Assembly (NCBI GenBank): GCA_964524995.1
Contig: CAZGDV010000001.1
Location: 1 to 64,000 of the forward strand
Length of the DNA: 64,000 nt
Direction of reading: 5' to 3'
Origin: CAZGDV01 sp964524995
Lineage (GTDB): Bacteria; Chloroflexota; Dehalococcoidia; SZUA-161
The notes beneath the pieces were generated by a model. It saw only the letters and a list, made by a program, of their open reading frames with translations, did not search any database and was not told the DNA's origin. Shown one piece after another: positions 17,995-27,654 of the stretch (position 1 is the first letter of the stretch; every line of letters begins with the position of its first letter). A program made the translations under genes and the position numbers.

Positions 17995-19536
17995 TCAACC
18001 GGCCTTTTTGAATACTATGCGCCTCAGCCAAGCCTCGCTGGGCTCCGGGAAGTCCGATCTCCAGTGAGCTCCCCGGCTCTCTTCCCTCGTCAACGCGGCC
18101 TCTGCAATCAAGCGTCCGACCAGCACCATGTTCGCCAGCTCGTATGAAGGTCTGTCCATAGCCGGACGGAGAGTCCTCTCCCAAACAGCCAGTGTCCTCG
18201 CCGCCCGCCTCAAGCCGTCTCCCGACCGCAGGATTCCAACGTCCTCCCACATGATTGACCGGAGCGCCCTCAGGCTGAGTACCTGTTGGGCCTCTTCCCC
18301 CGAATCCCACTCAGCGAGGTTAACGGTCTTCGCGCGTGGTGCAGGCGTTATACCCGGCCTGCCTTTCACCCGATCGATGATGCGCTTCGCGAACACCAGC
18401 ACCTCCAGCAGGGAGTTGGAAGCGAGACGGTTGGCACCGTGTACGCCTGTGCAAGCGACCTCGCCGCTCGCGAAGAGGCCGTTCACGTTGGTCTCGCCCC
18501 AGTAGTTGGTCCTCACTCCGCCCATCATGTAGTGGGCCGCCGGCACCACAGGTATGAGGGAGCTATTAATGTCCAGCCCGTGGTCCATGCAGAAGCGGTA
18601 GATCTGCGGGAAGCGCGTCGACACAACCTTCGGTGGCAGATGCGTCACGTCCAGAAACACACGGTCTGTACCTGTCCTCTTCATCTCCGCAACGATTGCC
18701 CGCGCTACTATGTCCCTCGGTGCCAGGTCAGCCAAGTCGTTGTAACCTGACATGAAACGCTCGCCATCTACATTCCGCAGAATGCCACCCTCGCCCCGGA
18801 CCGCCTCAGATATCAGGAACAGCGGTACGCCGGGCAACCGCAACGCCGTGGGATGGAACTGTATGAACTCCATGTCGACGATATCCGCCCCCGCCCGGTA
18901 GGCCAGAGCCACGCCGTCTCCGGTAGCTACGTCGGGGTTCGTCGTGGTCTTGAACAACCGGCCCACCCCACCCGTCGCGAGGATGAGCGCACCGCACCGG
19001 AATACCTCTGTGGACCCCGAACCCGCGTCGATGGCAGTCACACCCCCCACACGCCCATCGTCAACCAGGATCTCGGTTACCAGGCAATGCTCCAGAATAG
19101 TGATCCGCTTCGAGGCGCGTGCAGCGCGGCTGAGCGTGGTCTCAATCCTCTCCCCTGTTGCGTCACCCCCCGCATGAAGTATCCTGGGGACGCTATGAGC
19201 GGCTTCCTTCGTCAGCGCTATCTCCCCATCCACCGTGTCGAAGGGTACGCCAAGCCCCACGAGATCAGCGATCCGGTCAGCAGCCTCCTCGGTCAATATG
19301 CGTACGGCCTCAGGATCACAAAGCCCAGCGCCCGCCGCTATCGTGTCCTGGAAGTGAAGCTCCGGATAGTCCACACTGCCAATGGCGGCCGCAATCCCAC
19401 CCTGAGCATGCTTGGTGTTGCACTCATCTATGCTGCCTTTCGTCAGGACGAGTACGCTTCCCTCTTCGCCAGCCAGCAGCGCGTCATACAGGCCGGCTAT
19501 ACCGCTGCCAACCACTATGAAATCGTACTCCCCCAC
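17995..19536 (-). CDS. nadB: L-aspartate oxidase
   Basis: NadB oxidises L-aspartate to iminoaspartate, the first step of de novo NAD synthesis, with fumarate or oxygen as acceptor. The FAD motif VVGSGIAGLYDALLAG opens the protein; KHAQGGIAAA, FHPTAL, and the HYMMGGVRTNYWGETNVNG and GANRLASNSLLE segments are the flavin and substrate regions of the fumarate reductase/aspartate oxidase family. The 513-residue length is typical. The start is a GTG at 19536, nine bases after the nadA stop, so nadA-nadB form a pair. Confidence 0.95.
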   Translation of the reverse strand: MGEYDFIVVGSGIAGLYDALLAGEEGSVLVLTKGSIDECNTKHAQGGIAAAIGSVDYPELHFQDTIAAGAGLCDPEAVRILTEEAADRIADLVGLGVPFDTVDGEIALTKEAAHSVPRILHAGGDATGERIETTLSRAARASKRITILEHCLVTEILVDDGRVGGVTAIDAGSGSTEVFRCGALILATGGVGRLFKTTTNPDVATGDGVALAYRAGADIVDMEFIQFHPTALRLPGVPLFLISEAVRGEGGILRNVDGERFMSGYNDLADLAPRDIVARAIVAEMKRTGTDRVFLDVTHLPPKVVSTRFPQIYRFCMDHGLDINSSLIPVVPAAHYMMGGVRTNYWGETNVNGLFASGEVACTGVHGANRLASNSLLEVLVFAKRIIDRVKGRPGITPAPRAKTVNLAEWDSGEEAQQVLSLRALRSIMWEDVGILRSGDGLRRAARTLAVWERTLRPAMDRPSYELANMVLVGRLIAEAALTREESRGAHWRSDFPEPSEAWLRRIVFKKAG

Positions 19537-19545
19537 TCGTGCTCC

Positions 19546-20469
19546 CTAGGCCAGGTCCAGCATGCGGTCCAGACTTCGCTTCGCCTTGGCCCTTGTCTCC
19601 TCCGGCACTGTCACCACGTTCCTCATTCCCTCCATTGTGGCCACTACCTCCGCCAGCGTCGTCTTCTTCATATCATGACACACCATGCTGGGCGAGAGAA
19701 GATGAAACCGCTTGTCTGGATTGTCCAGTCTCAGACGATGCAGCAGTCCCTCCTCCGTGCCGATCACGAAGTCGGAGGCTGCGCTGTCCTTGACGTACCG
19801 TGCCATCTGTGACGTGCTCAGTGCCAAATCCGATCGAGCTATGACATCCGACCTGCACTCCGGGTGGACCAAGACGACCGCTCCCGGATGCTCCTCTCTG
19901 GCCCTATCGACATGCCTCTCCCCTATGCGATTGTGCACGATGCAGTAGCCCGGATAGAGGACCACCTGCTTCTTCGTCTTCGTCGATACGTAATGCCCCA
20001 GATTCCGGTCGGGAACGAAGATAACCTGGTTGCCGGGAACCGCCTCCACCACCTTCAGCGCATTGGCCGACGTGCAGCAGTAATCGCTCTCGGCCTTGAC
20101 GGCCGCTGACGAGTTGACGTAGCAAACAACCGTGGCTTTCGGATACCTGGCCTTCCACTCCCGTAGGCCTTCCACGTCGATCATGTCGGCCATAGGGCAG
20201 CCAGCTGTGCCTTCGGCGAGCAAGACGGTGCGATCCGGATTCAAAATCGCTGCAGTCTCCGCCATGAAACGCACCGCGCAGAAAACCAGCACCTCCGCGT
20301 CCAACTCCGTCGCCTCTCTGGCCAACTCGAGCGAGTCACCGACGAAATCCGCGACGTCCTGAACCTCCGGTCGCTGATAGTTGTGCGCCATCAGTACGGC
20401 GTTCAGGCGCTTCTTCAACTCGGGGATACGTTCAGCAAGTGGGCTCTGTGCTTGTGAAAGCGCGCTCAC
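19546..20469 (-). CDS. nadA: Quinolinate synthase
   Basis: NadA condenses iminoaspartate with dihydroxyacetone phosphate to quinolinate using a [4Fe-4S] cluster. Candidate cluster cysteines lie in the SDYCCTSANA region, in VHPECRSDV and in SMVCHDMKKTTL; the core also has LMAHNYQRPEVQD and AEGTAGCPMADMID. I take the GTG at 20469 as start, giving 307 residues, because a good promoter (20492-20520) lies inside the longer frame that would begin at 20565. That longer frame would add 32 residues unlike the family. The leader would then be only about 16 bases. Confidence 0.93.
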   Translation of the reverse strand: MSALSQAQSPLAERIPELKKRLNAVLMAHNYQRPEVQDVADFVGDSLELAREATELDAEVLVFCAVRFMAETAAILNPDRTVLLAEGTAGCPMADMIDVEGLREWKARYPKATVVCYVNSSAAVKAESDYCCTSANALKVVEAVPGNQVIFVPDRNLGHYVSTKTKKQVVLYPGYCIVHNRIGERHVDRAREEHPGAVVLVHPECRSDVIARSDLALSTSQMARYVKDSAASDFVIGTEEGLLHRLRLDNPDKRFHLLSPSMVCHDMKKTTLAEVVATMEGMRNVVTVPEETRAKAKRSLDRMLDLA

Positions 20470-20491
20470 GTCCGCGAAGCCCTTCGGGGAT

Positions 20492-20520
20492 AGCTTAGTC
20501 GAATGCCCTTGGAGTGTCAA
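20492..20520 (-). promoter_or_regulatory. Promoter for nadA-nadB
   Basis: On the minus strand TTGACA (20515-20520, perfect) and TAAGCT (20492-20497) are 17 bases apart, just upstream of the chosen nadA start and downstream of the pilT terminator hairpin. Confidence 0.6.
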
Positions 20521-20553
20521 CGCAACGTCGTACTGCCTACGAACCAACAAGAA

Positions 20554-20582
20554 GGGGCGGGCCACTGGCAGTGACCCGCCCC
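20554..20582 (-). terminator. Intrinsic terminator after pilT
   Basis: The arms GGGGCGGG and CCCGCCCC, extended by CACT/AGTG after one mismatch, enclose a three-base loop. On the minus strand the stem is followed by TTCTTGTTGG, a moderate T-rich tail. It lies 24 bases after the pilT stop and before the nadA promoter. Confidence 0.7.
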
Positions 20583-20605
20583 CATTGACTCAAATGTGAT
20601 CTTGG

Positions 20606-21712
20606 CTAACGCGCCTGTCCCGCGAGCGCCGCCTCCGGGGCACGACCCCCGACTCCGACGGCTAGAGGATCACGCGAGTCCTCCGGCTTGCTGTACCTCT
20701 TCGCGGCCTCCTCTCGATCCACTACTCCACTCCTGACCAACTCCTGCAGACTCTGGTCCAGAGTCTGCATACCATACTGCTTCCCGGTCTGGATATACGT
20801 GGGTATCTGGTCGATTCGGTTCTCTCTAATCAGGCTTCGAATCGCATCCGTGCCGACCATTACCTCGAAGGCCGCGACCCTGCCAATCCCCTCAGCCCGA
20901 GGCACCAGTACCTGAGAGATAACGCCTTCGAGCACCAGCGACAGCTGGCACCTGATCTGTTCTTGCTGCGACGCCGGGAAGACGTCGACGATTCGCTCAA
21001 CCGTCTGAGGTGCGCTCATGGTGTGAAGCGTGCTGAGTACCAGGTGTCCTGTCTCAGCAGCCGTGATCGCCGTCGATATCGTGTCGAGGTCGCGCATCTC
21101 GCCGACCAGTATCACATCGGGGTCCTGTCGCAAGGTGTGCCTCAACGCATTCGCGAATGAGGTCGTGTCGTCGCCCAGATCGCGCTGGGCAATCAGGCAC
21201 ATATCGTTTTGATGGGCATACTCAATGGGATCCTCGATCGTGATTACGTTCCGCCTGTCATTATGATTCAGATGATTGATCATCGCGGCCAGCGTCGTCG
21301 ATTTGCCACTCCCGGTCGGCCCCGTTACCAGCACGAGGCCCTTGGTGCGCAGGGCGAACGACCTGCACACGGCTGGCAGCCCGAGATCCTCGATCGTCGG
21401 CATGTCCAGAGACACCTGCCGTATCGCCAGACTGATAGTGCCCCTCTGGAAGAACGCATTCAACCTGAAGCGCGCCAGCCCGGGCACACTGTATGCCAGA
21501 TCCAGTTCCTTCTTCTCGTGGAACTCGTTCCACTGCTCATCAGTGGTGATCTGTTCCAGTGCCTGCCTGGCATAGTCCGGGGTGACATCCGGGAGATCAG
21601 TCAAGGGGACGAGAATGCCATCTATTCGGAACACCGGGGGACTGGGTACACGGATATGGAGATCGGACGCCTTCTTCTCTACCATCAGCGCGAGTAGCTC
21701 GTGGATGTTCAT
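20606..21712 (-). CDS. pilT: PilT-type twitching motility ATPase
   Basis: PilT is the hexameric ATPase that drives type IV pilus retraction at the inner face of the membrane. Walker A is GPTGSGKSTTLA, the Asp box and Walker B region RQDPDVILVGEMRDLDT follow, and the His box is TGHLVLSTLHTMSA. The N-terminal domain has the KKASDLHIR signature. Starting at ATG 21712 with AAGGTGG upstream gives 368 residues, the family norm. No other pilus gene is in the window, so it stands alone here. A terminator follows it. Confidence 0.93.
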   Translation of the reverse strand: MNIHELLALMVEKKASDLHIRVPSPPVFRIDGILVPLTDLPDVTPDYARQALEQITTDEQWNEFHEKKELDLAYSVPGLARFRLNAFFQRGTISLAIRQVSLDMPTIEDLGLPAVCRSFALRTKGLVLVTGPTGSGKSTTLAAMINHLNHNDRRNVITIEDPIEYAHQNDMCLIAQRDLGDDTTSFANALRHTLRQDPDVILVGEMRDLDTISTAITAAETGHLVLSTLHTMSAPQTVERIVDVFPASQQEQIRCQLSLVLEGVISQVLVPRAEGIGRVAAFEVMVGTDAIRSLIRENRIDQIPTYIQTGKQYGMQTLDQSLQELVRSGVVDREEAAKRYSKPEDSRDPLAVGVGGRAPEAALAGQAR

Positions 21713-21787
21713 TTCTTCCACCTTTCTTCGCGGAGGGTCAACATCGCCTCTGCGCCAGCTTGTTTGCCCCTCGCCCCAGTCCGTGCA

Positions 21788-21836
21788 CTGTCGCAGACCT
21801 CCTGTTAAGGGGGGCCGTACCAGGAGGCCGCGACAG
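21788..21836. other. Large imperfect palindrome between pilT and recF
   Basis: The left part reads CTGTCGC, AGA, CCTCCTG and the right part CAGGAGG, CC, GCGACAG, so two perfect 7-bp stems are separated by a small internal loop and cap a 16-base loop. The element lies in the 331-base region between divergent pilT and recF. In the pilT direction it would be a leader hairpin about 75 bases before the ATG. It has no T-run and matches no riboswitch I recognise. The rest of the region shows no gene. Confidence 0.5.
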
Positions 21837-22043
21837 CGCAGAGACTGTATGGCCCATTCCGCCGCCCATCCACCCGACCTTTCATATAACGACAATCCCC
21901 GCTGACTGTTACACCCCCCTCTCCGTTACCCCATCAATCGGGCCGGGGATTGCACCTGGACAGCATTCGAGATACAGTTACAGGGCGAACAGTCTTGTCA
22001 TGGCCCAATCGGCTGGTCCCTGTCTCCAGCCAGGAGCAAACGC

Positions 22044-23249
22044 TTGCACATAAGACACTTGTCTCTCAGCAACTTCCGAAACTACGCCAGACTTGAGCTC
22101 GACCTGTCTCCCGGCATCTCCGTGTTCTACGGCGACAACGCCCAGGGCAAGACCAACCTCCTCGAATCCGTCTACGTGCTGGCCACCAGCAGGTCACCCC
22201 GGACAACCTCCGACGGTGAACTCATCAGCTGGCCGGCGCTGAAAGAAGACATGCCCGTTTGCCGAATCGCCGCCGAAGTCGAGAAGGGAGCACGAACGCA
22301 TACCGTCGAGATCGCCCTCATGGCAAGAATGGGCTCCCATCAACGAGAGCACCCCGCATCGACCACGCATCTCATGCCGAAAGCTCCGACAGTGCACAAG
22401 CGCGTACGTCTGGATGGAGCACCCAAGCGTGCGGCAGACCTGATCGGGCAGATCAAGGCCGTCGTATTCACCGTACATGACATCGATATTGTCAGCGGAG
22501 AGCCCGCCCTGCGGCGTCGCTACCTCGATATCACGATTTCGCAACTCGACAGACTATACCTGCGCCATCTCCAGCGCTACAGCAAGGTGCTATCGCAACG
22601 CAACAGACTTCTCCACCGCATAGCCGAAGGTGAGGCCCACCAGGACGAGCTCGCATTCTGGGACAAAGAGCTTACACAGAGCGGCTCTTATCTGGTTGTG
22701 CAGCGTGCGCGGGCCGTCGCTGGGTTGGAGGAACTGGCCCAGCCGACCCATGCCGAACTCAGTGGTGAGGAAGCGGCGCTGCGAATGGTGTACGTCAGAA
22801 GTATAGGTGCAAGGGATAGCGCGGACGTCGACACCGAAGACACAATCGCCACCCTCTTCCGTGAAGCCCTGAATGCATCTCGGGCGAAGGAGCTGGCACA
22901 GAAGGCCACACTAATCGGGCCGCATCGCGACGAGTTGCGGTTCCTCTCCAACGGGATAGACGTGGGGGTCTACAGCTCCAGGGGCCAGCAACGAACGGTC
23001 GCCCTCGCTTTGAAGCTGGCCCAGGCACGGTTCATCCTGGACGAGACCGGTGAACCCCCGGTTCTACTGCTCGACGATGTGCTCTCGGAGTTGGATGCCC
23101 GGCGCCGTGCCCACCTGCTGGCTTCGATCCAGGAGTACCACCAGGTCCTGGTGACGGCCACTGAGCTGGACCACTTCGACGGTGATTTCCTGTCCAAGGC
23201 CAACGTCTGCGAGGTGAAGGATGGGAGGGTGGAACGGGCCGGTACGTGA
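22044..23249 (+). CDS. recF: DNA replication and repair protein RecF
   Basis: RecF is an SMC-like ATPase that helps load RecA at gaps. Walker A is YGDNAQGKTNLLE near residue 30, the ABC signature region is SSRGQQRTVALALKLAQA near residue 312, and Walker B is LLLDDVLSELD near residue 340. The 401-residue protein is complete. The start is a TTG at 22044 with AGGAG seven bases upstream; there is no better codon. It is not next to dnaA or dnaN here, unlike in many bacteria. Confidence 0.95.
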   Translation: MHIRHLSLSNFRNYARLELDLSPGISVFYGDNAQGKTNLLESVYVLATSRSPRTTSDGELISWPALKEDMPVCRIAAEVEKGARTHTVEIALMARMGSHQREHPASTTHLMPKAPTVHKRVRLDGAPKRAADLIGQIKAVVFTVHDIDIVSGEPALRRRYLDITISQLDRLYLRHLQRYSKVLSQRNRLLHRIAEGEAHQDELAFWDKELTQSGSYLVVQRARAVAGLEELAQPTHAELSGEEAALRMVYVRSIGARDSADVDTEDTIATLFREALNASRAKELAQKATLIGPHRDELRFLSNGIDVGVYSSRGQQRTVALALKLAQARFILDETGEPPVLLLDDVLSELDARRRAHLLASIQEYHQVLVTATELDHFDGDFLSKANVCEVKDGRVERAGT

Positions 23250-23299
23250 GTCTGCAACCTTGAACAGGCAACTGATGCTGAGGCAACGGCTTCGTGGCA

Positions 23300-26200
23300 C
23301 TAGGCGACGGCATGCAGACGCCGACCAGCGTCTCGCGAGGTGAACTTGATAATCTCGGCGAAGTTAGCTATCTTGGCCTGGTTATTGCTCTCCAGAATGC
23401 CATCGTAGGTGAGGCTGATCCATGGCTTGCCGTACATGGCGGCAAGCTGCTCCGCGATCGCGGCCACGATGCCCCCGGGCATGCAGCCATGGGGCATGAC
23501 CGATATCACGCCGGCGAACGCCGGGTCCTCCAGCCACTCCAGCCCCGCTCCTATGCTCAGAACGGCCTCGCTGCCACACTTCGGCGAGAGGTATCTACCC
23601 GACATCGAGAGCAGGTCCCTGGTGCTCGGCTCCTTCCCGTCTACGTAGCCATTAAACAGGGAAGCTACCCTATGTTCATCCCACTTGAGGAACGCTTTCC
23701 TCAGATAGCCCTTGAGCACCCTCTTCAGGTCCCTGTCTCTGACACCATCCTCGATGTTGCGGTGTGTGACGTACTTGAACCACTCGGACATTGGTGAGAC
23801 CACGACCTCCAGGCCAGCCTTCTCGCAATCACGGACCAGATCATTGTTGCTAAACCGGTTGGACCTCAAGAATATCTCGCCGTTGATGCCGACGATAGGT
23901 CTTCTGGGCTCTGTGGGATCGATCAGCGAAGTGAGTTTCTGGGATGCGTCCCTTAGCACGGGGTCTATCGATTGCCTCTTGCTGGTCACCTCAGTCACCC
24001 TGGCCAGGTACTCCCGGAACACCCTTTCCGCCGCGCCTTCTTCCTTCTCGTACGGCCTGCTTCGCCATAGCAGGCGCTCCAGGTAGTCAACACCCACGAT
24101 GGCTCTCCAGGCCAGTCGTTCGAATCCCGAACCGAGGTTCCAATCATGGTAGCCGTTGTTGGAGACAGTAGTCCTGATGGGGAAATCAAAGCCCAGCCCG
24201 CGCAGTATGCGTATTTGCTCTACCGCGTACTTGCCGAAGCGGCACGGCCCGAAGGCGGCAGCCAAGAACCCCTCTACAGCCTTAGGGGTTTCTCCGCCGT
24301 TGTCGTCATACAGGTATCGCATGAACCCGCCCAGCGTAACGCGATAGGGCAGACACTCCTTCCCCGAAGTCACCCTGTTGGCATAGAGCAGGTTCCTGTA
24401 ATCCGGCTCTGGTAGCACCTGCGCGTCGACTCCGTAGGCCTGCATCGCCGCAGCCAGTACGTCAGCATGCTCGCACATCCTGGGCAGAAGCACCCTCTGG
24501 CTCTCATTGAATCTGGTGTACGCGTACCTGCGTATATCCCTTCCGTCCACACCCGACTCGACGATCCTATCTGATCCGGCATACTGCTTGATCGTGTCGA
24601 CGAAAGCCTCCAACCTGGTTACTATCCCTGCCTCCGCCGCATGCTCGTCGATCTCCAGTTGGCCCAACGGCTTGTCGCCCATTATGTCCTCAACGATATT
24701 GAGCACGAACGAGTTCGGGCCGCAGCCGAAGTTGGTCACCACCAGGCCGAAAAGCTGCGGATCCTTGGCCACGATAGCCGCGGCAGCTATTTGCTTTGCC
24801 TCATTGAACCAGTACGGGCGATCCGAGTAGTCCCTGACGTTGACAGTGGACAGGGGCAGGAAGTCCAGCGGAATCGGCGTCACGCCCAACTGGGCGAGCT
24901 TCTCGGCAATCCCGAGGTTGGCCCCCGAATCCTGCGACATGTACGACCGGGCGAAGATCACGACCCCGAGTTGTTCGCTCTCGCGAAGCTTTGCCATAGT
25001 CTGTCGGCCCAGCTCCGCCTCGGCCTCCAGGAAATCCCGATGCGCCTTCAGCGCAGCGAAGGCAGCCCTTTCACCCCGTCTTTTCGAGAAACCCATCCTG
25101 ACGGCAGCTCGGGTAAGGTTCTCGATCACGTCTTCGTCGCCGTGGCTGAAGTCGATCATTGGTACGACGAGCTTCCTGCCCAGACCCAGCGCCTGACGCA
25201 CTATGAACGGCGATGCTTGCACGAGCGGGCAGGCATACTTCTGGTCCTCGTCGCCTTCCTGCCGACCCATCCTCAGCACACTGGGGAAGAGAATAAAGTC
25301 CGTGTGCTCCTTGAGGCTTTCGCCATGCCCGTGAACGAGCTTGATCGGGAAGCAACTGTCCGTGTAGCTGAGTTCGACCGACTGGTGTATTATCTGGTTG
25401 TTGGTCCTGGTCGACAGCACAGCCTTGGCCCCGAGAGCGTTCAGGAACCCCAAGAGCATCGGAGCATAGTCATACACCACCAGCGACCTGGGAATGCCGA
25501 CAGTCGGCCCACCGCCCGCGCCCGACTCGTACCCGCCGAACAGCAGCTTCTCGCGGTCGTCGAACGGCGTCGACACCCTCTCACGGCCCACAGTACTGTC
25601 GAACAGATCACACCTGCTCCCGTAGAACGTAGGTGACTCGCCCGGGATTTCCATTCTCGTTATTGTGCAGTTGTTGTCACATTTCTTGCAGATGAAAGTC
25701 GACAGCTTGTGATGGCTGTCAATGACCCTCTGGAAGCCCTTGAAACTCGACGGCTGGCCAGCCATTTCCTCCTTGGCCAACAAGGCAACCCCGATCGCGC
25801 CCGTCACCTCCTTGTGCTCGGCAACCCGGACTCTCTTGCCCTCCAGCGCAGCCTTGAACGCAGACACCACCGCATCGTTGTAGAACACGGCGCCGGTCAG
25901 GATTACGCTTTCGCCCAGTCTCCGCGTTCCGAGTACCTTTGACAGGTAGTTGGCGGCAATGGAGTTCGACAGGCTCGCGGTTATCACCTCCAGCGGCACA
26001 CCCTCCTGCTGCGCCGAGGCAACCGACTGGCCCATGAACGCAGCGCAGCGCGAGCCCAGATCGATAGTATGCGGGGCGTCGAAGGCCAGCCGCGCAAACT
26101 CGCCGTCGTGCACCCGGACGCCGAGCTGCTCCGCCAGCTCGTCGATGAAGCTGCCGGTCCCGGCAGCACAGGCCTTGTTCATCTGGTAGTCGACGACAAC

Positions 26201-27463
26201 GCCGTTGCGCTTGATAACGAGCTTCGAGTCCTGGCCGCCTATCTCTATGATATCGGCATTGGGGTCTACTTCGGCCGCCGCCCTCGTCTGTGCTGTGATC
26301 TCATTCCTGATGACATCCGCGCCGATGAAGCTGCCAACGAGATACCTGCCCGAACCGGTTACGCCGACACCAGCTATCTTGGGCTTATCCCCGACATCCT
26401 CCAGGAGATTGCGGAATACTTCCTTGATCGCTTCGACCGGCCTACCTGCCGTCATCAGGTAGTTCTTGGCCATCACCGTCTTGCCGCTCTCATCCAGAAT
26501 CACGGCCTTGGTACTGGTCGACCCGATGTCCACGCCCAGGTAGCCTACGAACGGCCCCTCCAGTTCAGGACGACTCCAGAAGTCCCGCTGCTCAACCCGC
26601 TCCAGCCTCGGCATCTTGAAATAGCGCTGCCTGCTGTCCTCATACGGCAGTACCTTCACCTTCGATTGACGCCCTGACCCGGCGGCAAGCTGCGCACAGC
26701 CTATGGCCTCGGTGTACAGGAAATCCTCCGGCACGACGGCATGAACCGGATGCCCGTTCCGAGATGAGAGGGCCTCGTCCAGGGCTCTCGACATGGCGGC
26801 GTTCGCAGCAACTCCACCCACGAAATATACCGGCTCTTCGAAGGCACCCCTCTTGAGTGAAACGACCATCCGGGCGATGCTCTCGCTGAGCGCGTACAGC
26901 ATGTCCGACATGGGTACGCCCTTCTGCTGCAGATGAATGAGATCGCTCTTGGCAAACACGCTGCAGCGAGCGGCTATGCGAGGCGGGTTCCCAGCGCATT
27001 CAAGTGCCAGTCGGGCGAAGTCGTCCAAGCTGACGCCAATACGGTAGGCCTGCTGTTCCAGGAAACGTCCCGTCCCCGCCGCACAAAGGGGGTTGGACAC
27101 CACCTGCCAAGGCTTCCGGAGCCCGTCCTCCAGCGATATGACATACGAACTCTGCCCGCCAATCTGGATTATGCTCCTGGCATCCGCATGCTGCCTGAGC
27201 AGACCTGAGGCAATCGTGAGGGAGCTGCTGTACTCGGCCCAATCGAGCTCCTTAGGTATGACCCCGCTGCCGGAGCCCGACAAGCCGGCCGTGGATATGT
27301 CGTCCAACCGGCAGGTCTCGGACAACCTGCCGAGAATGGCAACGGTGGCGTCTCTGGGGCTCGACGTGATTCTCTCACTGTCGAGAATGAGGACGTCGCC
27401 GTCACCGAGGAGAGCAGCCTTGACCCATACCGACCCGATATCCAAGCCAAGGGAGTATCTCAT
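23300..27463 (-). CDS. Fused double activase and 2-hydroxyacyl-CoA dehydratase-like protein
   Basis: This 1387-residue protein has two ASKHA ATPase domains like HgdC/BcrA activators and a long C-terminal part of the DUF2229 / dehydratase-component type. The first ATPase (LGLDIGSVWVKAAL at residue 5) has cluster cysteines C127 (LCAAGTGRF) and C167 (ARCSVFAKS); the second (LGVDIGSTSTKAVIL from 309) has C432 (ACAAGTGSF) and C473 (SRCAAFMG). A CKKCDNNC motif at 592-599 plus C618 follows. Such proteins use ATP to drive one-electron transfer to low potential; the acceptor is not known here. I use the ATG at 27463, where the first domain begins; a TTG at 27484 lies upstream, but its codons overlap a likely -10 box. 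No separate dehydratase subunits are nearby. Confidence 0.88.
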   Translation of the reverse strand: MRYSLGLDIGSVWVKAALLGDGDVLILDSERITSSPRDATVAILGRLSETCRLDDISTAGLSGSGSGVIPKELDWAEYSSSLTIASGLLRQHADARSIIQIGGQSSYVISLEDGLRKPWQVVSNPLCAAGTGRFLEQQAYRIGVSLDDFARLALECAGNPPRIAARCSVFAKSDLIHLQQKGVPMSDMLYALSESIARMVVSLKRGAFEEPVYFVGGVAANAAMSRALDEALSSRNGHPVHAVVPEDFLYTEAIGCAQLAAGSGRQSKVKVLPYEDSRQRYFKMPRLERVEQRDFWSRPELEGPFVGYLGVDIGSTSTKAVILDESGKTVMAKNYLMTAGRPVEAIKEVFRNLLEDVGDKPKIAGVGVTGSGRYLVGSFIGADVIRNEITAQTRAAAEVDPNADIIEIGGQDSKLVIKRNGVVVDYQMNKACAAGTGSFIDELAEQLGVRVHDGEFARLAFDAPHTIDLGSRCAAFMGQSVASAQQEGVPLEVITASLSNSIAANYLSKVLGTRRLGESVILTGAVFYNDAVVSAFKAALEGKRVRVAEHKEVTGAIGVALLAKEEMAGQPSSFKGFQRVIDSHHKLSTFICKKCDNNCTITRMEIPGESPTFYGSRCDLFDSTVGRERVSTPFDDREKLLFGGYESGAGGGPTVGIPRSLVVYDYAPMLLGFLNALGAKAVLSTRTNNQIIHQSVELSYTDSCFPIKLVHGHGESLKEHTDFILFPSVLRMGRQEGDEDQKYACPLVQASPFIVRQALGLGRKLVVPMIDFSHGDEDVIENLTRAAVRMGFSKRRGERAAFAALKAHRDFLEAEAELGRQTMAKLRESEQLGVVIFARSYMSQDSGANLGIAEKLAQLGVTPIPLDFLPLSTVNVRDYSDRPYWFNEAKQIAAAAIVAKDPQLFGLVVTNFGCGPNSFVLNIVEDIMGDKPLGQLEIDEHAAEAGIVTRLEAFVDTIKQYAGSDRIVESGVDGRDIRRYAYTRFNESQRVLLPRMCEHADVLAAAMQAYGVDAQVLPEPDYRNLLYANRVTSGKECLPYRVTLGGFMRYLYDDNGGETPKAVEGFLAAAFGPCRFGKYAVEQIRILRGLGFDFPIRTTVSNNGYHDWNLGSGFERLAWRAIVGVDYLERLLWRSRPYEKEEGAAERVFREYLARVTEVTSKRQSIDPVLRDASQKLTSLIDPTEPRRPIVGINGEIFLRSNRFSNNDLVRDCEKAGLEVVVSPMSEWFKYVTHRNIEDGVRDRDLKRVLKGYLRKAFLKWDEHRVASLFNGYVDGKEPSTRDLLSMSGRYLSPKCGSEAVLSIGAGLEWLEDPAFAGVISVMPHGCMPGGIVAAIAEQLAAMYGKPWISLTYDGILESNNQAKIANFAEIIKFTSRDAGRRLHAVA

Positions 27464-27472
27464 ATTGAGCCA

Positions 27473-27501
27473 ATTGTAGCACAAGGCAATGTCATAGTGA
27501 A
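27473..27501 (-). promoter_or_regulatory. Promoter implying a near-leaderless transcript
   Basis: On the minus strand TTCACT (27496-27501) and TACAAT (27473-27478) are 17 bases apart. Initiation seven or so bases after the -10 box falls about three bases before the ATG at 27463. No Shine-Dalgarno sequence precedes that ATG, which fits a leaderless message. Confidence 0.45.
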
Positions 27502-27654
27502 GCCCATCACGGACATCTTAATAGCGGTAAATGCAGGTTGTCACCACTTATCGGCGCTGAGTAAGACTTGGTGGATAATCGAAGCAGCAGGAGGAGAAAA
27601 CGACTCGAATGTAACCGATACCGCTGAGGATTCATGCCCCGAGGGGGCTCGCAG

